This document shows, piece by piece, positions 1 through 11,301 of a stretch of 64,000 nucleotides of DNA; position 1 is the first letter of the stretch; each line of letters begins with the position of its first letter. A model generated the notes under the pieces. That model saw only the letters and a list, made by a program, of their open reading frames with translations. It was not told the origin of the DNA and did no database searches. The DNA is taken from positions 186,001-250,000 of the forward strand of contig VZRS01015043.1 in assembly GCA_013398055.1 (NCBI GenBank), written 5' to 3'. The translations under genes and the position numbers were made by a program. The DNA comes from Ifrita kowaldi (lineage: Eukaryota; Chordata; Aves; Passeriformes; Cinclosomatidae).

Positions 1-3000
1 ATCTTACATGTGATTTAGATCACATTTTTAAAATTAAAGCTATTCTATTACAGAACAAAAGGATGAAATAGATAGAAAGAAAGCAAGGAATAATTAATTA
101 TTCTTCGAGTGGAAAAGAGGGTTAACTAAAGTTAGTGAGCTGAAAACTAAAATCTGAAATGTGAAATAAATGGAAAACTAACTGTGCCTCGGTTTCAACT
201 GACTAGACCCAACAGAATATCTACTGTATCACATAATTATTATTAAAAAATGACTGGAAATGTAACACCTGTTAAAAACAAGAATGTTAATGTTTAAGCT
301 GTCATCATCCAGTATCAAAATGCACAAAAGAAATAGCCTGATGAATGCTGATTCATTCATGCCACAGCTTTAATTCTACACTGAACTTTAAAAAGCATAA
401 TCCAGATTCATGATATCAAAGCTTTCTGTATTTGTGCTTTTCTTTTTTTTTTTTACTATATCAATCCTTCATAAGATGGAAAAAAAATTCCCCTGATATT
501 TCTCTTTGCAATTTGCTTTTTTTCCTGGTTTGTTTTTACAAGCAAAACAAACCCTGTCTTTCTCTCCAACCCTGCTTTAAATCAAGAAGCAAGCTCCTGA
601 TGAGTGTTCACGCAGCTGATTAGAAAATTGTCTTATAAACAGCATCATTAAGTGGCCTGCCAATCAGCAGTGATACAGTGGTATTGCTGGTGCCTTGGGT
701 AAATTATGTCCTAAACTTGGGAAACCTAAATGTACAATTCTGAGGTTTCTCATTGGCAATTAGATTATAAATGCCACGTTATAATGCTTAACAGCATGAG
801 GATATATTTATCACATACTGTATCCACAGAATACAGAAAGAAAAAAAAAATCTAACTGGAGCAGAGTTTTGTTAGTGCTGTTACAAAGGAATCCCCAAAG
901 TTGAACTGAAAGCTCATAAAAGAGGAACCTATTTTCAGGTTTTTCAGGAGTGATGCCATAGGAAAGCTATACAGTTTGTAAGATCTCTTGACATGCATTT
1001 CACCTTCATTTATTTGGATTTACTGTTTGGTTTATGACATGCATTACCACTTACTCAAAATATACTAAAAATATTTGGAATTGTTTCAGAGATTTGATTT
1101 TTTTTTCTTATTAAATACAAGGAAAAAGCTTCAAAATGTAAATAACAGGAAACTCTGCTGTCACATGCTGACCTGAACTTCTAATGATACAATGGGACAT
1201 GCTACATACATTTCACCTGTTAACAGTATATGAACCCATATTCACTTGGAAATAATACGCATGGAAGACAGCTCTTCAGAAATGCTAAGGCCACAAGGTC
1301 ATGGACTTGGGAGCAAGGGGATGCCAGAATTAATGTTTGCCTGTGAAATTTTAATGCAGGTTCTTTAGCTTTTGTCCTTTAATTACACAGTCCCATTAAC
1401 CAAGCAGGCCAGACTCATTTTGGCAAATAGTATTCTCTTAACTGACACCCTTTGAGCCCTGATCCATCATAGTGCTTTATGCCTTATTTACTGTATAAAC
1501 TGCATGGAATGCCTGCATGCTGAATTCCTCAAGGGTTTGTGTGCTGCTCATTATGATAGAATTGATAATACCATTGCACATGTGAAACTGTTCAAGAGCA
1601 ATGACACAGATATTAACACCTCATGTAGTATCTTAAAGATGATACTACAGCTTTCATTTTGGAGTATCCTGTGCTTTACAGAACCAAGGCAGAGCTCTCA
1701 GGAATGTTAGGGTGCTGAAAACTCAGCTCGAGTGCTAAGAGAAATGAATAGCTAACTTGCAAGTAGATAAAGTACCTGCATAGAGTAAACACTCCAGACA
1801 ATCAACTGCCTGAACCACAAGAAAATTAGCAGTGCTTCACCTTATTCCTCCCAGGTATCTCTGTTTCTGCAGTGGGGAAGACTGAGGTTGTACACATCTG
1901 CACCGTCAACTGTGGCTGCAGATTCATTCCTACAGAATACACCTGGGACACTGAGCAATGCTGGTGTCTCAAATCTGTAAGTACCATTACATCCAAACAT
2001 TAATTAATTTTATTTCCTTAGTTTCAGTCTTGAATTGATATCCATAAGAGTGCAAGTTGTTTTAAAATCAAATGTCTAATACCATCTTTTGCTGTTGGAT
2101 CAATACCTAGGCAGACCCTAGGGACCAGCCTGTGTCACTTGAGCTTACCAGTTTACTGACAGTAGAAGTAGGTTATAATGCCTGGACAGCAGTGGAAAAT
2201 GAGAGAGATCACTAACAGCAGACAAACAACAAGACTGAGAATTTTTGGTCTCAATTCAAAAACGAAGATGTCAACAGTCTACTTAGAGCACCTCTATTCC
2301 CATTTTCTCAACCTCTGTATTCATATCTTCCCCCATTTTGATGTCATCTGCCTTCTCTCCAAAACATGCTCCTAATCCCAAATGCAATGTCACATTGCAA
2401 TTTTGCCACTGTCTCTTTTTTCTTCCCCTTGACTTGGCTTGACTCTGGCCCACCATATGAATTTACTGCCCAAAAGAAGTCACAGCTGCTTCTACGGCAA
2501 GACATAGAATCATCTATCAGAAATTTGTATTTCCCAACTCACCTGAAAACAACAGCTTTGCTTAGTGATGTGTAATTGGTATGCACATCTAAAATTAACA
2601 GTTGCAGAGCATGCTGACTACGGTCAGTTTTTAATGGCTTATTAATTACACATCAGGATGCCATAAACAACTTACAGCCAAAACATAAGTTTTTACAACA
2701 TACAACAAAAGTCAGTGATGACATCCACCAGACTTTCATCATCTATGGAACTTAATATAACAGCAGGAAAAAAACCCACCTTTTTCAAAAACATCTAGAG
2801 CCAAAAACTGGGAGACAGCAGTGCCCCCCGCCTCAGATACCACATGCAAAATGTTTATAAAGGAAAGACTGAATGAAGAATTGAGACACTGTAAAGGAGA
2901 TAGCCAGGACTGCTTTCCAATAAGGTACAGGAATAGATCACTGCAGAGAAAATAATTTCCTTCAGTGTCATATTTTTGGGAAGAAGAGATCAATCACATA

Positions 3001-4059
3001 CACCAGTATGTACTAAAAACACAAACAGAACTAAAAGGTCCACAAACAAAATGCAAAGGAGGAGTCAATGCTTAGTGGCAATGTCTACCTCCTTGAACAA
3101 CCCCCCAAAAAACTAAATAGCAGACATTCATTAACTGAGTCATCACAGATAAACACATCTCATTTTTTAATTCTGGGAGACTCTAGCCAGATGTGATTGA
3201 TTTGTGCTCCTACTGGTCCTTGCCCTTTTGTGGTTCTGCAGAGACATCGGGAACTGGCAATAACTCACCACATGCCTCAGAGAGCTTTCTTGTTTTTAGA
3301 AATCTCCAAGCAGTGTGACATTTACATTTACTATGGCTGGTTCTGGGCATTTAAGGATGAAAACAATTAAAGTATATTTGCAAGGGATATGACGAACAAG
3401 CATTTGTACTCTGGCCAATTTTTCAGACTTTCATTGAAGTACATCACTATGTTTCATCTTTAACCCTGCTGTTGTCTAAACAACATGATTTTCCAGTATC
3501 CATATGGGCAGGTTGACTGATGAGAATGCCTTTAGGGTTAAACGTCATCAGTATAAACTATGAGGTCTCTTTCTTGGACAAATTCAGCCCCCACATTCAC
3601 CGATGAAAATTCAGTCAGTGCTGAAATCCACGGACTTAATTTGGACCCCCACCAATCTAAATGCTAGCTCTCTGTCTCTCTGCAGTTCTCCTTCTTGCTC
3701 AGAAACGTGTTTTGACTTTACAATGGACATCCTTCAGTAGCAGCAAGTTGCTTTTGATTTTCATGTGACTTTTTGTACCCTCACCAATCTACGGCCTGGT
3801 GGTACCAGAGTGATGAGGATTATCTCCACTAATGCTGGGCTGAAGCAGAGCACCTATTTCTTCATACCTCTGGATTATATTTCCATTAGCAGAAGCAGGG
3901 ACTGAAGTAACATAGGGTATGCAAGGGAAAGAACAGCATTTTGCTCTCTTGACAACCCTCTCCCCTCCATATTAATAATGGAATTAGTTTCCATAGTTGC
4001 AATGTGCCACAAGAATGTAGCTGCACACACATAAGCGTTCTGGTTGGGGGAGGTGAAAG
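1..4059. other. AT-rich intronic tract, nothing recognised
   Basis: I see no repeat family or coding exon here that I can name. Short open frames are isolated and look random. The one segment with exon-like borders (1873-1976) is discussed as a finding. Confidence 0.6.
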
Positions 4060-5683
4060 TGAGCTAACTGGGGACATCGAGATTGGAGACAGCCTGGGCT
4101 GCAGTGATCACATACAGGGGGAGTTTGCAGTCCTGAGATATACGGATCAGGTAAGGAGTAAGTAGGCTCCTGAAATTTAGGAAAGCAAAATTCCAGCTCT
4201 GCAGAGAGATAGTCAGTGGGATGTCCTGTGAGACTGCCCTCAGGGACAGGGGAGTGGAGCAGAGCTGGCAGATCTTGAAGGAAGTATTCCATAGAGCACA
4301 AATGCTGGCAATCCCCAGGAGCAAGAAATCAGGCAGGGAAGGCAAGAGAGAGGCATGGCTGAGTAGGGAACTGCTGGTTAAATTAAAGGGGAAGAAGCAA
4401 ATGCACAGGCAGTGGATATAAGGACAGGAAACCTGGGAAGAGTACAGAGACGAAATACAGCTGAGGAAGGCCACGGTGAAGCTGAACCTAGCAAGGGATG
4501 CAAAGAATAACAGGAAGGGCTTCCATAGGTATGTAAACCAGAAAATGAAGGTCAAAGAAGGTGCACCCACCCCTGATAAACACTGGTGGAAGACTAGTAA
4601 CAGTGGATGAGGAGAAGGCTGAGGTACTCAACATCTCTTTTGCCTCAGTCTACAGTGTCAACCTCTCTTCCCACACCTCTCGAATGGATGGACAGAAGGA
4701 TGGGACTGGGGAAGCAAAGTGCTTCCCACCATAAGTACACATCCCATCTGAGGAACCTGAATGAACATAAGTCTATGGGACGTGATGAGATACATCCCAG
4801 GATCCTGAGAAAACTGGCTGATACAGTTGCCAAGCCACTCTCCATGATATTTGAAAAGTCCTGGCAGTCAGGTGAAGTCCCAGGTGACTGGAAAAAGGGA
4901 AACATTGTACCCCTCTTTAAAAATGTAGAAAGGAGGATCCTGGGAATTACCGACCTTTCAGTCTCACCTCTGTGCCTGGGAAGGTAATGGAACTGATCCT
5001 CCTAGAAGCCACGCTGAGGCACGTGGAGGACAGGGAGGTGATTTGAGACAGCCAGCACAGCTTCACCAAGGCCAAGTCCTGCCTGACCAACCCAGTGGCC
5101 TTCTGTGACGGGCTGATTCCATCAGTGGAAAAAGGAAGAGCTACAGATGTCTTTTACCTGGATTTCTGTAATGCCTTTGACATGGTCTCCCACAACATCC
5201 TTCTCTCCAAACTGGAGAGAGATGGATCTGTTGGGTAGACTGTTAGGTGGATAAGGAATTGGTTGGACAGTCACATCCAGAGGGTGGTGGTCAATGACTC
5301 AGAGTCCTGGACATCAGTGACAAGTGGTGTCACTCAGGGATCCGTACTGGAACCTTTGCTATTTAATGTCTCCGTTAATGATGTAGATGAAGGGAGTGAG
5401 TGCATCCTCATCAAATTTACAGACGACACCAAGCCGAGTGGTGCCGTTGACACACCTGAACAAGGGGATGCCATCCAGAGGGACATAATTGCAGCCTTCC
5501 AGAAGAAGCCTACAAGGAAGATGGAGAGAGACTTTTTCCAGGGTCACGCAGTTCAAGAATTACTTGGACAACACTCCCAGGCACACGGTGTGATTCTTTG
5601 GGTTGTCCTGTGCAGGGCCAGGAGTTGCATTTGATGATCCTGATTGGTCCATTCCAACTCAGGACATTCTATTATGATTCTAA
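4060..5683 (+). mobile_element. CR1 LINE copy, 5'-truncated and internally deleted
   Basis: This is a degenerate CR1 non-LTR retrotransposon in plus orientation. It starts in the end of the endonuclease region (GDIEIGDSLGCSDH near 4071-4112, with later stops). It continues through the linker into reverse transcriptase: HLRNLNEHKSMGRDEIHPR and SWQSGEVPGDWKKGNIVPLF at about 4745-4920, a frameshift, then QHSFTKAKSCLTN near 5060, DFCNAFDMVSHNIL near 5162, and VTSGVTQGSVLEPLLFNVSV near 5318-5374. The catalytic loop reads FTDDTK instead of the usual FADDTK. After AVDTPEQGDAIQRD the frame jumps to IIAAFQ, which belongs near the C-terminus, so the middle of the 3' half is missing. The 3' UTR (GTCCTGTGCAGGGCCAGGAG) and octamer-like tail end at about 5683. 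Confidence 0.95.
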
Positions 5684-5807
5684 AGGTCTTCAGTTTACTT
5701 CAGGATGGTGTTACTCAGGTTTTGGAGAGTCATCTACTCTGTGTACAGCTGTGTTGGAGTCTCTCAGATTTTTTTATTCTACTCCTTCCTGGCAATTATT
5801 GCACATC

Positions 5808-5908
5808 AAAGGCCATAGGGATGAAGAATAAATTAGTTGGCAAGATTATTTTCTAAAGTAATTTCACAGAAAAAGAACCATTTCCCAAAAAAGCCTACCA
5901 TTACCCTC
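5808..5908 (+). repeat. 101-bp direct duplication, copy A
   Basis: Copy A begins AAAGGCCATAGGGATGAAG and ends CCATTACCCTC. It aligns without gaps to copy B at 7487-7587, with seven substitutions in 101 positions (about 93% identity), all transitions. Copy A begins about 125 bp after the 3' end of the CR1. I do not recognise the sequence as a known repeat or coding exon. The flanks of the two copies show no similarity that I can see. Confidence 0.9.
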
Positions 5909-7417
5909 TATTACTCCTGCATGGAAGGATCATATACACATTCTCTATATCCCATTAAAGACGGTGTTCCAGCTGAGCTAAACTTACCACTGGAAGTGGT
6001 TTGAGCTAGTTCAGAACGAAGGTATTCACATGAATCTTTCCATAAGTGAAGTCCTTACAGTCCTTACCTATGTGGTAGTTACAGTAGTAATGTTGCCCCA
6101 ACAGCATGATCTGGAAAAGCATCTCTGTTTATCACCTTAAAGCAGCCTTTCCAAACTGAATGCCAGGGACCCTGCTACCTTGCTAAAGAGGAGCTGGATC
6201 CGAATCTCTCTTCCACTAGTTCCAAACATTTATTGAAATACGTGGAAATGAACTGAATGTGTGACCTCAAATTCCCATTTCCAGCCTCTTCACAAAGTCT
6301 GACTGAGTTTTCAAGTTGCTGCTCAGCAAAAAATGCAAATAACGGTTTAGAGGCCCAGCACAACTGAGCTCTGTGTTCATCAGTCCTTTAATGTACACTA
6401 AATGGTCTTTGTGGTTCAAAATCATTTCATGCAATGCTAAGCAATGCCCTCATTGCTGCTTTTGCTGACTTGCAGTAAGCCAGTGGGATGCCAGGCTGCC
6501 ACCATCAGAACATCTGCTTCATTGGAAAAGTATTTCAGCAGGCCATGCCTTGTAATAAATGATGTGACCCTGGACGGCCGACAGCAGCACTCCTGCGGGC
6601 AAACAGCTCGCCAAAGGTCAAAGCCACCCAATGCTTTGGGATCAGCAACACCATTTCTGTCCACTCCACCCCTACCCAGAGTCTTAGAGCTGCAACGGAT
6701 AAGTGAAAAAATACATCACTGATAATCAATCTTCTGCCAGTAAAGAAGGAGAGAAGGGAGGGAAGGAGAGGAAGGCAGAGGAGAGTGGGAATCCAGCTGT
6801 GAAGCTATTTACTCTGCCACTGAAAACAAAGCTATTCTCAGAAGCGTCACTTAGTTTGACTCAGAGCGATCTGGGGTAGCAAAAAGTGTGATATAAACTA
6901 TTTCAGTTATGAAACAGCTTAGAGAGTGCTAATACAAACAGCCTCACTAGCACAGCGATACCTGTCCATTTTAATTTACAACCTTCCCCAGAACCCTCTT
7001 CTTTTTATTTTTAAGGAGTTACTAATTTTCTTTTATCTTTTAGACTGTGAATTCTCCTAAAACCCAAACCACAACTGCTTTTGTAAACTTTTTGTTCCAT
7101 TCACAATGCAACATCAATAAAACCCCAGTGAAGTAAAACAGTGCGGACATTCCAATTTTACTAACAATGCAAACAGCATCAAAAAGATTTGGGATCCTGT
7201 TCATCTACCTGTGACGTTAGCAGTCAGTGGATGCTCTGTTGCTACAGTTAGAGAAAAGTCTTGCTCCCGTTATAACAGCTATTGCCTTTTGAAGTGAAAT
7301 GACAGTGGCACTCTTTTGAATGGCAGCATTTTACAGCAATTTAACTTCCTGCCTAAAGAAGGCAAACTGGCATGAAAATTACCTTGAAAGCACAATCACA
7401 TACACACATAGTTCTTA
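5909..7417. other. intronic tract between the duplicate copies
   Basis: No repeat family is recognised. The part at about 6440-6700 is richer in G+C and CpG than its neighbours and is open in frames on both strands, but it resembles no protein I know and is not the missing TPK1 exon. Confidence 0.5.
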
Positions 7418-7438
7418 TATATATATACACACACACAA
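7418..7438. repeat. (TA)n(CA)n dinucleotide run
   Basis: A short TATATATATA stretch passes directly into ACACACACACA. It is an imperfect compound microsatellite. Confidence 0.75.
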
Positions 7439-7486
7439 GCACATACATGCTGGCATTTTCAGTACAGCCATGACATACAGCATGCC

Positions 7487-7587
7487 GAAGGCCACAGGGA
7501 TGAAGAACAAATTAATTGGCAAGATTATTTTCTGAAGTAATTTCACAGAAAAAGAACCGTTTCCTAAAAAAGCCTACCATTACCCTC
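7487..7587 (+). repeat. 101-bp direct duplication, copy B
   Basis: Copy B begins GAAGGCCACAGGGATGAAG and ends CCATTACCCTC. It is the partner of 5808-5908, in the same orientation with an offset of 1679 bp. A TA/CA dinucleotide run lies about 50 bp upstream. No target-site duplication, poly-A tail or terminal inverted repeat is visible at its edges. Confidence 0.9.
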
Positions 7588-10500
7588 CAGCCTCTTCTTT
7601 GATGAGCAGCGCAGCTGATTTCTACCTTCATTCTTATTTACCTTCCATGAAAGCACCACTGAGGACCTAATGAAGAATGCTGGGTAATTCTGGCATTATT
7701 GGATTTTTTGTTATTTATTTATTAGACATGAGAGCTGTTATCAGCAAGCAGCCAGGTGAGTCAAATCAGATAAAGCATTATCTGATTCCTGTACTATAAA
7801 TCAGATTTTAATAGAGAAAAGATCTGTATCCCTTTGGGAATGGAAAGAATATGTTTATAATATGTTCTGATATAATATGTGCTACACAATAGCAAGTATG
7901 GATAAAAATATTTTTTCTAATCAATTTTCCACTTTCTTCTCCAACTTCTTTCACCCATAAGATGAGAACTAAAATAAATGAAAATTCTGTTTGTGACAAG
8001 TGCTAGCAAATAACTAAGATAAGCAGGCATAAAAGCATGCATACATGCTGCATTCCAAACAGACATACAAAAAGTACTGAATTCTGTAATATTAAAAGAC
8101 ATAATTGTGTCTCTGCTAGCGGAGTGACTTACAGATTTCAGGTTTATCTAATTCAACCATTGAAATGAAGCCTTTGGTAGCCTGCTCTTAACCTCAATAC
8201 AGCTTCTGTCCCAGGTATTTATCCTTGTCTTTTTCTACTCAGAACCTATGAAGTATCATGACATCGCCTGTAGACTGGACACAGATAACATTTGACTACC
8301 TCTTGAAGATTTTACAAATTTTAATTGGCAGAGTAATCTCAGATGTGCTCAGACAGAAACTGGTGTTAAACATTAAAAACCTTGATGCGAAGCCAGCTCT
8401 TTCTTGTACTGCAGTGTTATTTGAATTTTCATTTGCCGGAAATTACTGTTTGCAAAAATGAGGGCTCCCTTACCATCTAATATATCACTGTTTGAAGTAA
8501 AATTCTGAAATTAGTTTACTGCCCAGTTACCTAAATATTCTGAGGGCTCAAAAATTACTTTTTAAAACCCAACTAGTTAGGTCACATCCAATTAATTCCA
8601 TAACGAACTGAAGGAATAGGACTTTCATGTCATGTTTGGCTTAAAAATTCAATTTCTTTTATGATTTAAACATAAAAATGAATTTATAGCCACAAAAAAT
8701 TATTCATTGAGGTTTACAAAGGTGTGTGCTCAGACTGCTGTTAACGAATGAACAGGTAAAGCTATGCCACTGCCAGCCATCAGAAGCAAGGCTGACATCC
8801 ATATCACACTTCAGTATCTATTCTCATCATTCTACTTCTTCCCAGTTGCTGAGAAGCCTTTGCTTCTCCATCCCAGTTTACAGGAGGATTAATATTTTAT
8901 AAAGTAACTGCAAAACTACAGGCAGCATAAAAGTGCATGAACACAATGGAAGCTAGTACCAAACTTAAGCTATCAGAATGTAGGTGCTGTTTATTAGGGA
9001 AAAAATCCAACCAAGTCACAACTAACCACATGTATTGGAGCTATTGGCTTCCCTTCTGGGGTATGTAACTGCACTTCAATTTTTTAATCAGTGTCTGAAC
9101 AATAACCTTATTCAAAGGTTATTCTGCATTTGGATGAGTGAAAAGGTTAGCTCTGGTCACTTAGGCAAGAGAGCAGTTTCAGGTTGTAATGACCTTGATG
9201 TCTCAGATAGATTGAACCTCTTCAAGGAAGACCAGACGATTTTTTGGTTTTGCATATATATCTGTGATTAGCATAGAGAATAAATGAAAGAACTACAACC
9301 TGGGAGAAAGATGAATATTGAGACTGAACACATAGCCTGTAATGGGATGCAATATGCACATCACTAAGGAAAACACTGTAAAGGTCTGGTCACTTTCCTC
9401 CTGGAAAATGACAGCAACAAGGGCAGGGAGAAGCAGAGATGATGGTGTCGTGTTCAGATGGAAGAAGCAGGAAACAGTCACATAATTACTTCTTTTGTCC
9501 CCCAGAAAAAGATAAAAAAAAGACGAAATTAAGCTTAATAAAAATCCCCGTAGGTCCATATCTAGTTATGATCAACATTTGAGAAATTGATATCTTAACC
9601 GAACCCTAGAGAGAAAAAAAATATTTCTTGCCATTGCATCTCCCCCCCGCATCCTCCTCCAGCTGGTCCAGCTGACTAGCAATCCCTTTAGTTTTAGCAG
9701 ATAAGGCAATCATAATTTAGTAGTAACAAAGTAATGTCATTTTTGGGAGCAGATAGACCATCTTTAAAACCAGCTTCCTAATGAGCACCTTGTAAACCTG
9801 ACAAAATCTACGGAATTAAACTGAAGAAAATTCTGTTGTATCTGAAAAATGCCTTTTTCAACTAATAATAAAAAACAGAAGAAAGGGCTGCAACCTCATT
9901 GCATCTACCACATTTTGATCCACACAGTAGCCTTTTGCAATACAACACAGGATTCAGAGATGCTTCTTTCATTAACGTGAGGCTGATTTGAGCTTCTCGC
10001 ACCTCATTCTGAAGGACAGAACATTTTCTGAGAAATCAGTACTGCAGTGCGATGGGCCACAGAACTCGCTGGACAACAGGAGATGAGCAGATGAAAATTC
10101 AGTATCTTGTCTGTCATCTGTATTTATATGTAGAAATGAAAGTATCTGACTCTTTTTCAAATTTAGGGAATATCTATTACACAGTACATTCAGCTCTTCC
10201 AATCCAGTTTAAAAGAACAGAAACATTGCTAGCCAGACAGCTCTTCCTATGGCAATTCTCCCACAATCCAAAACGAATGCCATATTTATAGCTTTTACCA
10301 TTAATGAGCTACTAATGCACACCACCACCTTTATTGCACAAGCTCAAGCTCTCAGTGGAACCAGCAGATATTCTGCTGGCTGGCACAGTGGGCCAATCTC
10401 AGATTAATTCTTTGCCAGTGAAAGCACTGCACTGCAAACTATGAGAACAGCATGCCCTTTCTGCATGGAACGGCTCTAAAGCCTGGACATGTCCATCAGA

Positions 10501-11189
10501 CTGAGACTAGAGCCTCTCAATTACTGCTTTGCTCCCACTTAAGTTTTAATGAATCTTCATTGAAAATATCCTGTTGCTTTCCTGTGCAAATACATCCGAA
10601 ATGACTCAGTGTGGGAGAGGAAGAGGCAGGAGGATGAAGGTTGTTTCAATTTTTTTTTGGTCATGAAACCTCCTTTCTCTACAGATAAATGTCCCTGGTT
10701 CTAGATCAAACACACTCTTTTCCACTTTAAAGTAAGAAAAAGAATCTATTAATTCAGGGTTGAGAAACAGACAATATACATGAAGCAGTTCAGGTGAAGT
10801 GAGGCAGTTTTAATAATCTGTATCAGTTATTATTTGTCTGTTGTAACTTTATGGCTTATAAGCAGGAGTTTAGACACTCATGGCTTCTTCTCCCTGGAGG
10901 GCAATGTATCAAGATGGTAATGTATCATGACCTCAACAAATGTTCTGTTTGAAGAGCACAATGACTCCCAAATGGAAAATGTGTTTCTGCCTGTGATATC
11001 TCAGGTTTAAACATATTTCTCTTGCTTTTATGCGAAAATCCCTTCATTTCTAGGAAAAAAATGGCCTGGCTGGGATTCAATGCCATGCTTCACCTTCAGA
11101 CTTGTAAGGCCCTTCATCACTGGTGAAGCTGCTCTAAATGTAGGGTCAGGACCACATCAAACCCACCGTCCCAGAGGTGTCTCACTTAC
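7588..11189. other. AT-rich intronic tract, nothing recognised
   Basis: I see no repeat element, RNA gene or exon in this stretch before the TPK1 splice donor at 11181-11189. Confidence 0.6.
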
Positions 11190-11301
11190 TGAGGTTCCAC
11201 CGAAGGCCTGTCGTGGTCACGTTCTCGCAGGGGTTCCCGATGGGGATGAGGCCACACCAGGAGCCCTCCAGTCCTGTGTCCACACGCAGCTTGTGCTTGC
11301 C
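11190..11301 (-). CDS. TPK1: TPK1 penultimate coding exon (human residues ~168-204)
   Basis: This is the next TPK1 exon on the minus strand. It begins GKHKLRVDTGLEGSW, contains CGLIPIGNPC and VTTTGLRWNL, and agrees with about 28 of 37 residues of the human protein as I remember it. It encodes most of the C-terminal beta-sandwich that helps bind thiamin across the dimer; the Trp in GLRWNL corresponds to human W202, which stacks on the substrate. The acceptor is CTTGCAG directly before GGC; the donor is GTAAGTGAG. The exon has 37 codons plus one base, so the next exon must supply two bases and then the residues equivalent to human 206-243. I searched 1-11189 by eye on the minus strand for that last exon (the LAFGTLVSTSNTYDG region) and did not find it, so it probably lies outside the window. 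The exon is locally richer in CpG than the surrounding intron. Confidence 0.95.

Larger units (their letters stand above)
1..11189 (-). other. TPK1: TPK1 intron downstream of the penultimate exon (partial)
   Basis: This is inferred intron: the exon at 11190 ends in a consensus donor, and no sequence matching the last TPK1 exon was found here. It holds a CR1 copy (4060-5683), the duplicated pair 5808-5908 and 7487-7587, a mixed TA/CA dinucleotide run near 7418-7438, and an exon-like stretch near 1873-1976. Otherwise it is AT-rich and without recognisable content. Confidence 0.7.

Noticed and set aside
4064..4570. 168-codon minus-strand frame
   Set aside because: It is antisense to the CR1 copy at 4060-5683; the plus strand reads as CR1 endonuclease and linker.
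1..11189. Last coding exon of TPK1
   Set aside because: I looked on the minus strand for codons giving LAFGTLVSTSNTYDG and the LLWTM end; no stretch fits. The frame at 6535-6729 has a superficial TFGELF similarity but diverges at once.
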